From assembly GCA_012295275.1 (NCBI GenBank), contig CM022665.1, forward strand, positions 34,282,022 through 34,346,021: 64,000 nucleotides of DNA, in the 5' to 3' direction. This stretch comes from Chrysomallon squamiferum (Eukaryota > Mollusca > Gastropoda > Neomphalida > Peltospiridae). Position numbers and translations under genes: made by a program. Position 1 is the stretch's first letter, and every line of letters starts with the position of its first letter. Positions 49,331 to 60,179 of the stretch are shown piece by piece. The notes under the pieces were generated by a model, which saw only the letters and a list, made by a program, of their open reading frames with translations, had not been told where the DNA came from and made no database searches.

Positions 49331-51782
49331 ATGCCACATCATGATTTTGTCCACAAAAATTATGGACAGTTGGGTAGTGAATTTGTAATACATCACAAAA
49401 CAGTCAGAATTGGAAGACTCATTGTGATGTTTGTCTTGTCAGTGTATTTAGCTTCAGTTGTCAAACTACATCGTAAAGTAAGTGATTTTAGATTATTTAT
49501 TAAGATTTTAAAGATGCGTATAAATTAATTTCTGTCATGTCCAAGGCACATATAATATCTGTACAAATGTTAAAAATTTTGCTTTCACAGCTTCAACAAT
49601 CTGAACTGCGATATTCCTTTCAAATATTCAGTCTATCACTCTATGGAAACATCTTTCACATTTTTTTTTGGACTTTACTGTTGATATCATTAATATTAAA
49701 ATGTGTGCGGATTAATATTTAAGCAGTACCTGGAGTAATGGGTAAACTGTTTATACAGATATATTTTGTATTCTTCTAAATCATCAGAAAAAATACACAT
49801 ATTGGGAAGAAGGATAATAATCTTGTTTGCAATAATTGGAATAAACATGTTTATTTTTGATACATGTATATAGCTTCAACAAGATCTTTTCAAATAATCT
49901 AACAGAAACTAGTTATAATTTTGTTTGTTCAATGCTTTTACAAATTGGGAAACACCATCATAAGTGTGTATATGTCATTCTATATGGTCATTAATGCTGC
50001 CATTTTGACCACCTGTCAGTATGGTTAAGACTGGCAACATTCATTAAAACTTTCTCATTTCTTATTCATGGTTAAAATATATTTTTTTAAAAAGCACAAT
50101 ATGATTCAGCACTACATAAAGATATTAAAGCAATGATATATGATTCAAGAGTAATTTTGCTTTATCATGTAAGTCACATCAGTTGAGAAGTCTTGTTCTT
50201 CATATATCTTTAAATTGTTACATTTTTTTTATTATTTCAGGAAATGAAAGTCTTGTGGTCCATCTCTGGACTTCTGGCTATCTTGTTATTGTACAGATTG
50301 TACAACAAAGTTATAAGAGGTTTGTTTACTTATAAAGTCACAGGACATGAAAGTATAAAACCTCATTTACTATTTTACTCTTGAATTAGATGATAATGTG
50401 ATTCTTTGTATATGGTAGGAACCTGGCCTAAATATTTTCTCAAAACTTGAATCTTAGTAGTTGAATTAGAATAAACTTATTTAAAGTTTAGTTTGTAAAT
50501 ATTAGAAAAGTTTCAATATTTTTAATAGAATGTTTTACTATCTAAAAAAAAAAAAAAAATTTCTTTTGCTATCCATAAAATATTTTCAAAGTAAAGACAA
50601 AAAATGTGAAGCATGTATATTGTTTTACATTTCCATAACATTAGGAAAATTATCTCCTTATATTACATGCATTTTGGAATTTTTTTATATATTTCTTTAC
50701 CCAGAGAGTGTATTAGTCCTGCCATCAATGGGAGTTCAGGTGAAGACAGAGTACCTGTTTGGTCGCTGCGATGCAGAGTTTATTGATATCTTATTTGTCA
50801 AAGATATTATTATTAATGAAGCAATAACTATGGTGAGTACATTAATAGTCATTTTTAAAAACAAACTGTTTCTTAAAAACAAAATTTCAGATGTTTAAAA
50901 AATCATTAGAATGTATGACTTTATAAATTATTTAAACAGATTTCTTTTACTGTTAACAAAGTACTAGCTTAAGGTTTTTAATAAAATTAATCAAGAAATA
51001 GCAGCATTGGGTTGCCTCTCTAAATTATTATTATTGTGAAAAACATGACATGTAATAATCCTTAATGCTGAGATGCTATTCAGTAATACATATCTTTTCT
51101 TTGTTTTAATTTCAGTAGTTCTGTAGATTTCAATTGCTTATTTGCTTTATTCCAGCAAAGTGTTATATGTTATTTGGCAGTCCTGCTCAAAGAAGAGGGT
51201 TGTGATAAACTGAAGAAAGTATATCCACTTTTCACAGTAAGCATATACTCATTATATACATGGAATAACTGATTACTGTCTTAAGATACCAGCTTTATCC
51301 TGCAAAGATGAGAACTGCTCAACCTGAACAGGACAAAGCTGATATTCTAAGGTAATAACTAGTTATTTCTTTTATCCTGCAATCCTAAATAATACAAAAA
51401 CTAAATGAAATTAACTGTTTATCAGCTTACTTCTCTCAACACTAGCAGATTCACATACACAGCTACTCATACACATACATATCGAAAGGGTCTCAAAAAA
51501 TGTATTCAACATGTTTTAATGACAAAAATTGACAAAGAGGAATATAGAAATTTTACATAACCACAGTAAAAAGGTGCCATTAAACAATCTATGACTGGAA
51601 CATAGAAATTTTATATATATATATTGGAGATTTTTTAAATTTTATTATTTCTTTTTAATGTAATAATTACAATTTTATTTCTGTATTCTTTTTAGCACTC
51701 CTGGCCTAGTCTATCTGTTATAAAGCCAATTTACCAGATAACACAAAAGAAGCTGTTTCCAGAACATTTACAGCCAAGATGA
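49331..51782 (+). CDS. PIGH: PIGH, GPI-GlcNAc transferase subunit H
   Basis: Subunit of the ER enzyme GPI-N-acetylglucosaminyltransferase (with PIGA, PIGC, PIGQ, PIGP, PIGY and DPM2), which adds GlcNAc to phosphatidylinositol in the first GPI-anchor step. Coding exons: 49331-49477, 50241-50319, 50705-50832, 51156-51236, 51696-51782 (stop TGA). They total 522 nt (173 aa; human 188), all GT-AG with consistent phases. Two hydrophobic segments at about residues 30-44 and 53-67 fit the membrane hairpin. The conserved PIG-H domain follows, with SVLVLPSMGVQVKTEY, the core VKDIIINEAITMQSVICYLA and a C-terminal PLFTHSWPSLSVIKPIYQIT. The ATG at 49331 is the first in its exon. The frame stays open back to the acceptor at 49319, so a short upstream coding exon is possible. 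Confidence 0.92.
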
Positions 51783-54507
51783 CAAAAGCTTAAATTTATG
51801 TTATTCTTTTTTCTTGTTATAAATATTTACTGGACTTTTTTAATATTTTTATACTTTAAAGGTTGAGATTTGTCAATGATGTTTCTGTATAAATATGTTT
51901 TATTACCATGAAAAATAATTTATTTTGTTTTATCGCCCTTGAAAATAATGTATCAATTAGGAGATAAATTTCCAATTTTAATTTCATTTTTCAGATAGGT
52001 GATTTGAAGTCAATACTGGAATAGAACATGAGTAATCAGTGAAAAATATTCATTGAGAAAATTGTGTGTATGTAACAGTCCATTTCCTTTTAAGGAGATT
52101 GTTTTTGTAAGTTATTGAAAGAAATACTGATACAGATCTTTACAGATGGATCAGTATATATTTTTAAATATGTTTGTGTACCATAATTAATATTGTTTTA
52201 GTTAGATTTATAGACAAAATTAATATCGTATGTTCATACAACATGATAAAGTTTCAGTCATTCTTCAAACAGAATTGAAAAGATATTTGATTAGTGATTA
52301 ATTATTTTAATTTTATTTTATATCTGTGGGGTTTTCTATTTTTAATTAATATGATGTCAAACATACACCCACCCACACACAAACGAACAATATGGAGTTA
52401 TTTCCCTTTGTTGTATGAATGAAATTTGCCAGTATTTGTACACATATTCAGAAATTATAGTGCTTTATGATTTTATTTAGATAGACACATGACTGTATAC
52501 ATGCATAAGACTTCATAATGCACAGTTTGGTAGCTTAATGTAAAATAATTAAAATTAAAATTGCAATAATTTATAATTATCATAAAAAAATAGAATTTAT
52601 TTATTTTATTATTATTATTATTATTATTTGTTTTTGGTTTTTTTAAATCTTTAGAAAAGCAGTTTAAGGGTAAAGATTGTACCAGTGTTTTCCCAGCTAC
52701 TTAAGTAGAATTAATGGGTTTTTTTTACTTAGATATGCATCCCATCACCCTAACTGATTGTATGAACAAGATAGAATTATAATGCATTATTTTTGCATTT
52801 TATTTCAAATCTGCAGTATTATATTTTTTGGTTTGTTTTTCATTTATATGTTTGTTTTTATTGCTTGTTAATGCAAAATGAATTTAGACAATCACAAAGA
52901 ATTAAAGTGATCATTATTATTATGTACTTCACTTTATAAGTCTACAGTTTTTGTACTGTTTTATCTGTGTGTTTTAACTATGTCAGAGTTGTGGCAATTC
53001 TTTCATCAATGCATTACAGAATTTAACTGGTTTTAGCAGTTATATAAAAACACTGAAAAAAAATCAAATCACATTTTATTCCTTATTTATTGATTTTTCT
53101 GTAGTCACATAATCTCTTAATATACCTTACCTTGATTTGTAAAGTCTTTCTTTACAATAAATTTTAAGCTATTTGTTAAATTAATTTCTATTACCAGTTC
53201 CACTGCACTGTATGGATATTACATTTATGGATATATTTATTGTTTTAGCTAAAAGTATATTATTTGTTGATCATTGCAGGTATAATATTAGTTATTTCTT
53301 AGTTTTTAATGTCAGAATGTGAAATAGTTAAATTTAATTCTCCTGATTTGAAATATGTAATAAAATAGATAACATAATATAAAATACTATAATAACTTCT
53401 TTCATCAAATTGTTTTTGTACAAAATCTTATAAAAACAAGACACTAAAATATTTAATTTTTAGAAGGTAAATATACTGGTGTAAACTACTGGTGCACTTT
53501 GTATCATTTTTACTGTAAGATTTTTGCATAACTGTATATAAAACTGCCTTCAATTATTTTTATTTTTATTATTTTATTTTTTATTACTATGAGTCATACA
53601 ATGAAAATAAAGTAAACAAATTTTTTAATAAAAAATAAATAAATCACTACTGGTGGTTTTCATTAAAGGCAGTCCAGTCACCAGATAATTTGAAAACAGC
53701 AAGACTGGCATATACAAAATAATTTTATATTCTGTTTCTGACATTATCAATTAAGATTGTTACTAATTAGATCATTGTAATATACTTTCGAGAAGAAAAT
53801 GAAATTCTCTTTGCACAAGTCTGGTGATACATATATATTTATATATATTGTGTGTTTATCATATATATTTTTTAAGTTTTCCTTTCTCATTCATGTATGT
53901 TCACAGATTTTCTTGATCATCTTTGTGCATCGATATTTTAAATACATATCAGTTTGTTTAATTATATTTGTATTATTAGTACCATTAATTAAAAAAAATC
54001 CCACCATTCTGTATCTTGCATATCTGTATGTCTCTCTCTCTCTATCTATACTGTTTTAATTCTTCTTTCCAGTGATCAGTAAAACATTTTAATTATTTAT
54101 TTTTAATTTTTAGACAATTTACTCTTAATTTCACATCGGCTTCTAATATTTAGTATGTACTGTCATCTTTATAAAATAGAAGCCTTTTTGTTCTGTTTTA
54201 TTTACTTTTACTTTTACGTTTTAATTTTAATTCTATTTTATCAGATTTTGCATTTTTGCAGTTAATGATTTGAAACCTGCCTCTATATTTTCACATCAGC
54301 ATTACTGAATTTTAATGCTAACAATTACTAAAAATAAAAATGAATGTTAAAATTAATAAATAAGTGAATAAATAGTATAATAATAATAATAATAATAATA
54401 AATTTAAATAAAGCGTATCTAAAGTGAATGTTTAACAGCACAAAAATTTAAATATTGCTATTACATTACAATCCTCTATTATTGATAATTTTTATTTTTT
54501 ATTTTTT
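51783..54507. other. PIGH 3' flank
   Basis: AT-rich sequence after the PIGH stop, holding its 3' UTR. Several AATAAA hexamers occur (for example near 53156 and 53606), but none can be chosen. A short (ATT) run lies near 52608-52628. No exon or transposon was recognised. Confidence 0.5.
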
Positions 54508-54660
54508 ATAGGAATGTGGATATAAGTCGAGTATATCTTTTTTGCATTTAAATTGTATTTGGAAATCATGTAAAGTATAAATCCCTACCCCATCCCACCA
54601 AAAAAAAAAAATAATAATAATAATAAATAAATAAATAATATTTTTAAAAACAAAACAAAA
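54508..54660. repeat. Direct repeat flanking Tigger copy 2, left copy
   Basis: Contains TATAGGAAT.TGGATA.AAGTC, TATCTTTTTTGCATTTAAAT, TATTTGGAAATCA and AAATCCCTACCCCA followed by an A-rich and AAT-rich tail. The same order of motifs recurs at 55705-55850. Confidence 0.8.
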
Positions 54661-54819
54661 AAAAACAACTCCTGTCACTCTAAATCTGTTAGGAGTGAAC
54701 TGGAATTTGGGTTTCAGAAGATAAATTTAAAATAAAAAAGACCCAAACATTTCGTTAATATCTAAAGGGTCTTCCCCCTCCCCCCGCCAAAAATATGTAA
54801 CAATTAAAAATAATATGTA

Positions 54820-55572
54820 AGTGGTACCTTGACTTATGAGTTTAATTCGTTCAGTGACTGAGCTCGTATCTCAGTTTGCTCGTATATCAAATCAGTTTAC
54901 CCAACTGAAAATCGAAATTCCATTAATCCATTCCAGCTCCCCCTCAAAACCACACCATTTTTAAAATTATTATTATTATTATTATTTGTAACGTGTTTTT
55001 AAATAAGAAAAATATATTTATAAATGAAAATATTGTATCGAAACAAAATAAAAGAGAATGTAAAGAAATGAATTGGTTTTGTAAAGTGTATTTATCTTGG
55101 AGATCAGACAAATTATTTTAACACATTTATCGACTCCTTCAGCTTTAACAGGTACATTCATAGAAGTACTACGCTCGTACTGCTTAGCCAAGTCGACTAA
55201 ATGCACACCTCGCTCATGATTTTCTATGAATTCAAACTTTAATTCAATGGACATCATCCACTTCTTCTTCTCAGCACTGGCCTTTGCACTCACTTACTTA
55301 GAATCCTTGACCAGAAAAAAACAAATTTGGCAGAATACTGCATAAAACGCCAGCAAAACACAACAGAGATGCTTCCGCGGTGAGGTAACCACGTGAAATA
55401 AATGAGTGAGACACACGATGCTGGCCGGATGTTATGTTGTTCGCTGCGCCAAGTAGCGGCGGTGTATCTGAAGCTCGCTCGTAACTTGGATTTTGGCTCG
55501 CAGCTGAAAGCAAAAATCCGACCGGGCGTCAGCTCGTAAGTTGGGGCACTCACAAGTCGAGATACCACCGTG
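54820..55572 (-). mobile_element. Non-autonomous Tigger element, copy 2
   Basis: A 753 bp element with TIRs AGTGGTACCTTGACTTATGA (left) and AAGTCGAGATACCACCGTG (right), flanked by TA on both sides (54818-54819 and 55573-55574). It carries a minus-strand transposase N-terminal fragment and is organised like copy 1 at 1521-2292, including the same junction after the helix-turn-helix. The CCACCGTG terminus and the changed first base show mutation of the TIRs. Confidence 0.87.
55018..55293 (-). pseudogene. Tigger transposase N-terminal fragment, copy 2
   Basis: An open 91-codon frame, the better preserved of the two copies. It starts MSAKASAEKKKWMMSIELKF and continues ENHERGVHLVDLAKQYERST, the CENP-B/pogo-type helix-turn-helix. 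It then runs VDKCVKIICLISKINTLYKT into non-transposase sequence. The segment between the helix-turn-helix and the DDE domain is lost, as is the whole catalytic domain. The product, if ever made, could only bind DNA. Confidence 0.75.
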
Positions 55573-55637
55573 TATATATATATATAAATTTAAAACAATA
55601 ACTAAACGTACTTTGAAAAAAAATAATAAATAAATAA

Positions 55638-55668
<31 letters not shown>

Positions 55669-55704
55669 AATCGAAAATAAAAGTAACAAAACAGTCAGGT
55701 TTTT

Positions 55705-55850
55705 TTTATAGGAATATGGATAAAAGTCCAGTACATCTTTTTTGCGTTTAAATTTTATTTGGAAATCACGAAAACTGTAAATCCCTACCCCACCCCACCC
55801 CACCAAAAAAGAAAAAAAAGAAGAGATAAATAAGTTAATAAATAAATAAA
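55705..55850. repeat. Direct repeat flanking Tigger copy 2, right copy
   Basis: Second copy of 54508-54660, with TATAGGAATATGGATAAAAG, TTTTTTGCGTTTAAAT, TATTTGGAAATCACG and AAATCCCTACCCCACCCCAC. The centre-to-centre distance is about 1.2 kb, of which the Tigger element accounts for 753 bp. Confidence 0.8.
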
Positions 55851-58069
55851 TTATTATAATAATAATAAAACTAACAATTTATTTTACAGTATATTTGCAC
55901 ATACTTGATTACTTAAAATTTTATTGTATGTCGTTTTGATCCTTAAGTACGTAAGTCTACGGGGAAATGGCGTCTTCGCGAACTTTTTTCTTTTTATCAC
56001 ATGCAAAAACACGATGAAGTCAAACTATAAGGTTGTTTAGGACAGTACTTCGCAATGCATTATTAATTGTATTAATGGTTACACTGCCATGGTGAGGTCG
56101 TCAGGTGGATAATATATTTCGTTATCAAGACATATGTACTGGTTACTAACACTTCAGTTGTGAGATACTGCTGATACCAGATGTGAAGACTTGCTGCTCA
56201 TAAATAATGTAAAAACGGCCTTCATGTTTTATATCATGCAACGTACTGAAGCGGTGACTTTTTCTTTTATATTTACTTTCTTCATATTTTACTGTTGTTG
56301 TTGTTTTCTTTAGACCTTTTATATAACATGCGTTTTAACCCTTAAGCATTAAGCATTTCAGTACTTTTGCACATGGGTGTAAATAAATCACTTTCAACCA
56401 CAAATATGTCGATGTCAAAACCAAAGAGGAAATTATAAGACTTACAAATACGCAGTCCTAAATAGGTAAGGAAATACATAGTGCTGAAGATAAATCATCA
56501 TAAATGAAACAATTACAGGACAAATATAGAAAATGTATTTAGACTAATTATTTACACCATACATTTTAAACCAATAATTTTCCCAGTCAGAAGCATATTC
56601 TCTAGGAGCACGTAAATCAAACAGCTTCTTGCAGCCAGTGACTAAGACTTTGAGATTTTTTTTATTTTTTAAATTAGATGATTAACGAAATGTCTAAATT
56701 CTAAACGAGAAGGAAAATTAAGAGCAAAGATACTTAAGCGAAATAAGATTGTATTAACGACATTCATTCAGTGTAAAGAAAGGTTGCCGGTTTAAATTTA
56801 GAAATTCTAGATCTAAATAAACGTCAACCGAATCGAGCCATAATAATATCGATATCTGCACTACGGTGCCTTTACGTAAGAATTCGACCGCGATTTCTTT
56901 CTTCCTTTTTTTTTTTTTTTTTTTTTTTTCATTCCTTGGAAATAAAATATTACATGTTTTCTCGAGGCATTGGAATTGGTTTGTGTAATATGTAGACAGG
57001 ACATCTTGTAGAAATCATATGAAGAAGTAATTATTTTGTGAAGGGCAAAGCATTTTATTTTTTTAAGTTTCCCCGTGAATGTAACCTAAATAGCAACAAT
57101 AGCAATAATAATTAAAACATAAAATCAGTACTGTTAAATTTTCATATACATGTACTTTTGTTACGGCCATGCATCTGTGGTTGTACAATAAATAAACAAC
57201 AACATTAATTCAGCATTTGTATTCAATCCCTAAGCAGTGATTGCCAGACATTTGGGACTACACTGTATTATCAAATAAAATATATGCAAGCGTTATACTA
57301 ATAATTTTACAATTCTGATGCAATGCAAATTAAAATTTACAATAACGTGTATGGTTGTTCTCTCTTTTCCAGTAGCAACTGAGCATGTAAGAGGGAGTGG
57401 ACGAAAAAGTCAAGAAAAAGAAATCAAAGAGAAACTTTTATACAGATATTGTCTCCTTTCCTCCCATCCACAACCTTAGAAAAATGGAAACCATAACATT
57501 AGATACATATCAAATAACTACAACATAAAATTTCTTTACAAAGTTAATGTCACAACCTTTAAAATTATTATTATTGTTGTTGTTGTTATTATTATTATTA
57601 TCAATTTAAAATCGTTCACACTTTCTTGTTGTAAAGTATCACAAGTGGCATTTAAACAAGCAGTGATCTAAATGTGGCGATGAAGGCTATACGTTTTACA
57701 GTGCAGAGCTAAAAAAAACTAAATTAGAAGGAAAACGATACTCGTCTATATAGCACATATATACTAGTGTATTTGTTAATTATATGTATATGTATATATA
57801 AACTATTTAAGAATTTGCTTGTTATAATAAATCAAAATGTGCTAGATGCAATTGCATTACCAGGTGAATACGTATGAAAAAATGTTAATATTTTTAATGT
57901 TTGGAATATGCATATGTTAGTATTTACATATGTCAGTGTGTGTGTATGCCAGAGAAAGAGAGATAGTAGCTAAAAACAGAACTATGATTTATTATAAATC
58001 AGAAACAGAAAAATAATTTTACTTATTGCATAACTCTTTAGGTAAAAAATAAGTATTGGGAAATGTTTA
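55851..58069. other. Intergenic, no recognised gene
   Basis: AT-rich region with a T-run at about 56909-56930, an (ATT/GTT) microsatellite at about 57570-57602 and a TATATG run near 57780-57800. I found no supportable exon. Confidence 0.45.
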
Positions 58070-59100
58070 TCACAAAAACTTTTCCTTTTTCACATCGACG
58101 AACGTACAGCCATCTGGTACATAACACTCGTATTCGATAGCATGTAGTTCTTGTCCCCAGTGGCTGTGTTCCGTCTCATCGTTCTTGTAAAACTTCACTT
58201 GTAACGTCACCTTCATTGTCACACTGTTCGCAAGCTAAAAACAAAATAATGAAATAATTAACTTAAAGCTTTGGAAAGGTATACTGAAATTTAATATAAT
58301 TTAGATCTGATAGATACTGTTAACAACAGGTTGAAGATTTAACATCGTTAATTTTATGTAAGGATAAAATGCATTAAATTCTTGCTGTTCGTTACCTGTA
58401 AAAATACTAAGAATACAAAAGGAAAGAAACAGCCTATGGACTCGTGGTGTTAGAAGTATGAATAAAATATTATGCTTCGGGCTAACGACCCACAATCGGT
58501 AACCTGCATGTTTTCAAGACAGTTAGGTGGTATCAGTCGAATGGGGGAATATAATTTTTCAGAATTCGGAAAAATATATATATAATAAAATAAAAAATCA
58601 CAAAAAACCCCTTCCATCCAACTATTATTCGTTGGATATTTCGGCTTGTGATGAAGAATGTAACCATGACACGTCAGTTTGATATCGGTATATTGATTAC
58701 GCTCGCCTAACATTCTCTTTCTCGTCACGCTGGTCTTGCAGGCAGAGAGGCAAGACCTGTCCCTGCGGACCAGAAACAAAGATAAGCCATCAGTGCCACT
58801 GCTCCAACAGTAATTGGATAGAAATGGATTTCCGTTCCGTTATTGAGCGGTACGCAGTAACTGAAGAATTAACTAATACTATGGAAGATGGGATTATTAG
58901 ATTTGCAAGTAAGGAAACTGCATTGTCGGTTTCGAGAAGGAAAACAATTTTTATTTCAGAAAATATAGAAATGGAAGAGCTCTTTCTTGGAAAACTTTCA
59001 CTTTATAAAATTAATATAAAACGGAAATACTGAGCTTGTAAATCATTATAATAAAAACAAACAAATAAATAATTATCATAAATTAAAATAAATGTGTGTG

Positions 59101-59140
<40 letters not shown>

Positions 59141-59798
59141 GGTAAAAAATAAACATATATTGATTTGTATTTTAAAAAAATATTTGTATACTGTTTTCTA
59201 TTTATTTAAAATAATTGCTCCTGAGGTGACAGCATATCGAAATGGAAGCACGGGTCGATGATATGTTAAAACCGGCCTAGTCATAATATCTGAGATGAAA
59301 TCTGTTGCTGCTACTGTATCATTCCTCTTACCGATTAGCAGCAAATTTCCTTTTATATACATGTACATTTTGTCACGGCCTATGATATACAAGCTGTGGG
59401 GCACTGGCTGGAACTTGAAATTATAAAATGGGTTGATGCTGTGATCTAGTGTATGAAAATAATTATTAATGCAACATGTTTAAACATCACTTATGGAATA
59501 AATATTAAAATGGACATATTTCTTTCTGGTACAAAAGTAAAAGCAGACAGAAAGTTTAAAGGGAAAACATTACACTATATATTTTATTTTTTAACGATGT
59601 CTGAGAAAAGTTAAAGTTAAAAAGTATATTTTATTGAACATTACTTCCATAAACAAGGGCACATCTTTTCTCTTGCCACTTTTTGAAAGTTCACTGCCAA
59701 GAGTTGACCATTCTGCTCCATACAAAGAGCTACCGTCGACATCTTTGTCCTGCTTCAAAAGTTTGAACTCTGTACGTTCCCCACAGATATGTAGTCGT
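58070..59798 (-). CDS. Three candidate 3' exons of an unrecognised gene
   Basis: Minus-strand exons with AG/GT borders and matching phases: 59645-59798, 59273-59413, 58070-58234 (stop TGA 58070-58072). The joined frame reads RLHICGERTEFKLLKQ, then PHSLYIIGRDKMYMYIKGN, then MKVTLQVKFYKNDETEHSHW and a final YECYVPDGCTFVDVKKEKFL. Codon use and residue mix look protein-coding, with few Leu/Asn/Lys runs of the kind AT-rich noise gives. The donor at 59272 (CCG/GTTTTA) is weak. A stronger one (GGTAAGAGG, near 59320) would break the frame, and the middle exon could instead run on to a stop just above 59200. I do not recognise the family. A membrane or signal-anchor exon at 63719-63902 on the same strand could be its 5' end, but at least one linking exon would be missing. 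Confidence 0.4.
59108..59138. repeat. Poly(A) tract preceded by (TG)n
   Basis: About 31 A residues directly after a short TG run (59092-59107). No retroposon body was identified on either side. Confidence 0.8.
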
Positions 59799-59921
59799 CT
59801 GAAAAATGTATGTATTAACTTGATAAATAATTATACCGTAGTTAAAAATCATTGATTATATTTCGCTTGTACTTAGTTTGAAGCTTTGTTCCAAATAACA
59901 ATATTCTCGAATTTTTAAAAT

Positions 59922-59943
59922 TTATTATTATTATTATTATTAT

Positions 59944-60009
<66 letters not shown>

Positions 60010-60040
60010 TAGTAGTAGTAGTAGTAGTAGTAATAGTAGT
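59922..60040. repeat. (ATT)n then (AGT)n microsatellite
   Basis: A short ATT run (to about 59943) changes into roughly 32 units of AGT with GGT interruptions. On the minus strand it yields an artificial Leu/Pro-rich frame. Confidence 0.92.
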
Positions 60041-60139
60041 TTCAAAATAAAAATCCATGTAACGAAAATCTGACGCAGTTTTAAAGGACTTTTATATAAA
60101 AAGTTTTCCAGTTGTATGAATCTATTGTTTCTTATAATA

Positions 60140-60141
<2 letters not shown>

Positions 60142-60171
<30 letters not shown>
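60142..60171. repeat. Poly(A) tract, 30 bases
   Basis: Uninterrupted A-run on the plus strand. No attached element was recognised. Confidence 0.85.

Positions 60172-60179
<8 letters not shown>

Noticed and set aside
58450-58779. Minus-strand frame with many Cys/His/Arg residues in a locally GC-richer block
   Set aside because: Looks like a chance frame in a possible dispersed repeat; Cys/His spacing fits no zinc finger I know.
58824-59033. Plus-strand frame of 69 codons with rather coding-like composition (MDFRSVIERYAVTEELTN…)
   Set aside because: No recognisable domain, no supporting neighbouring exon on the plus strand, and it overlaps an intron of the minus-strand candidate gene. Kept only as a note.
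59842-60045. Minus-strand frame of nearly pure leucine and proline
   Set aside because: It is the translation of the (AGT)n/(ATT)n microsatellite.
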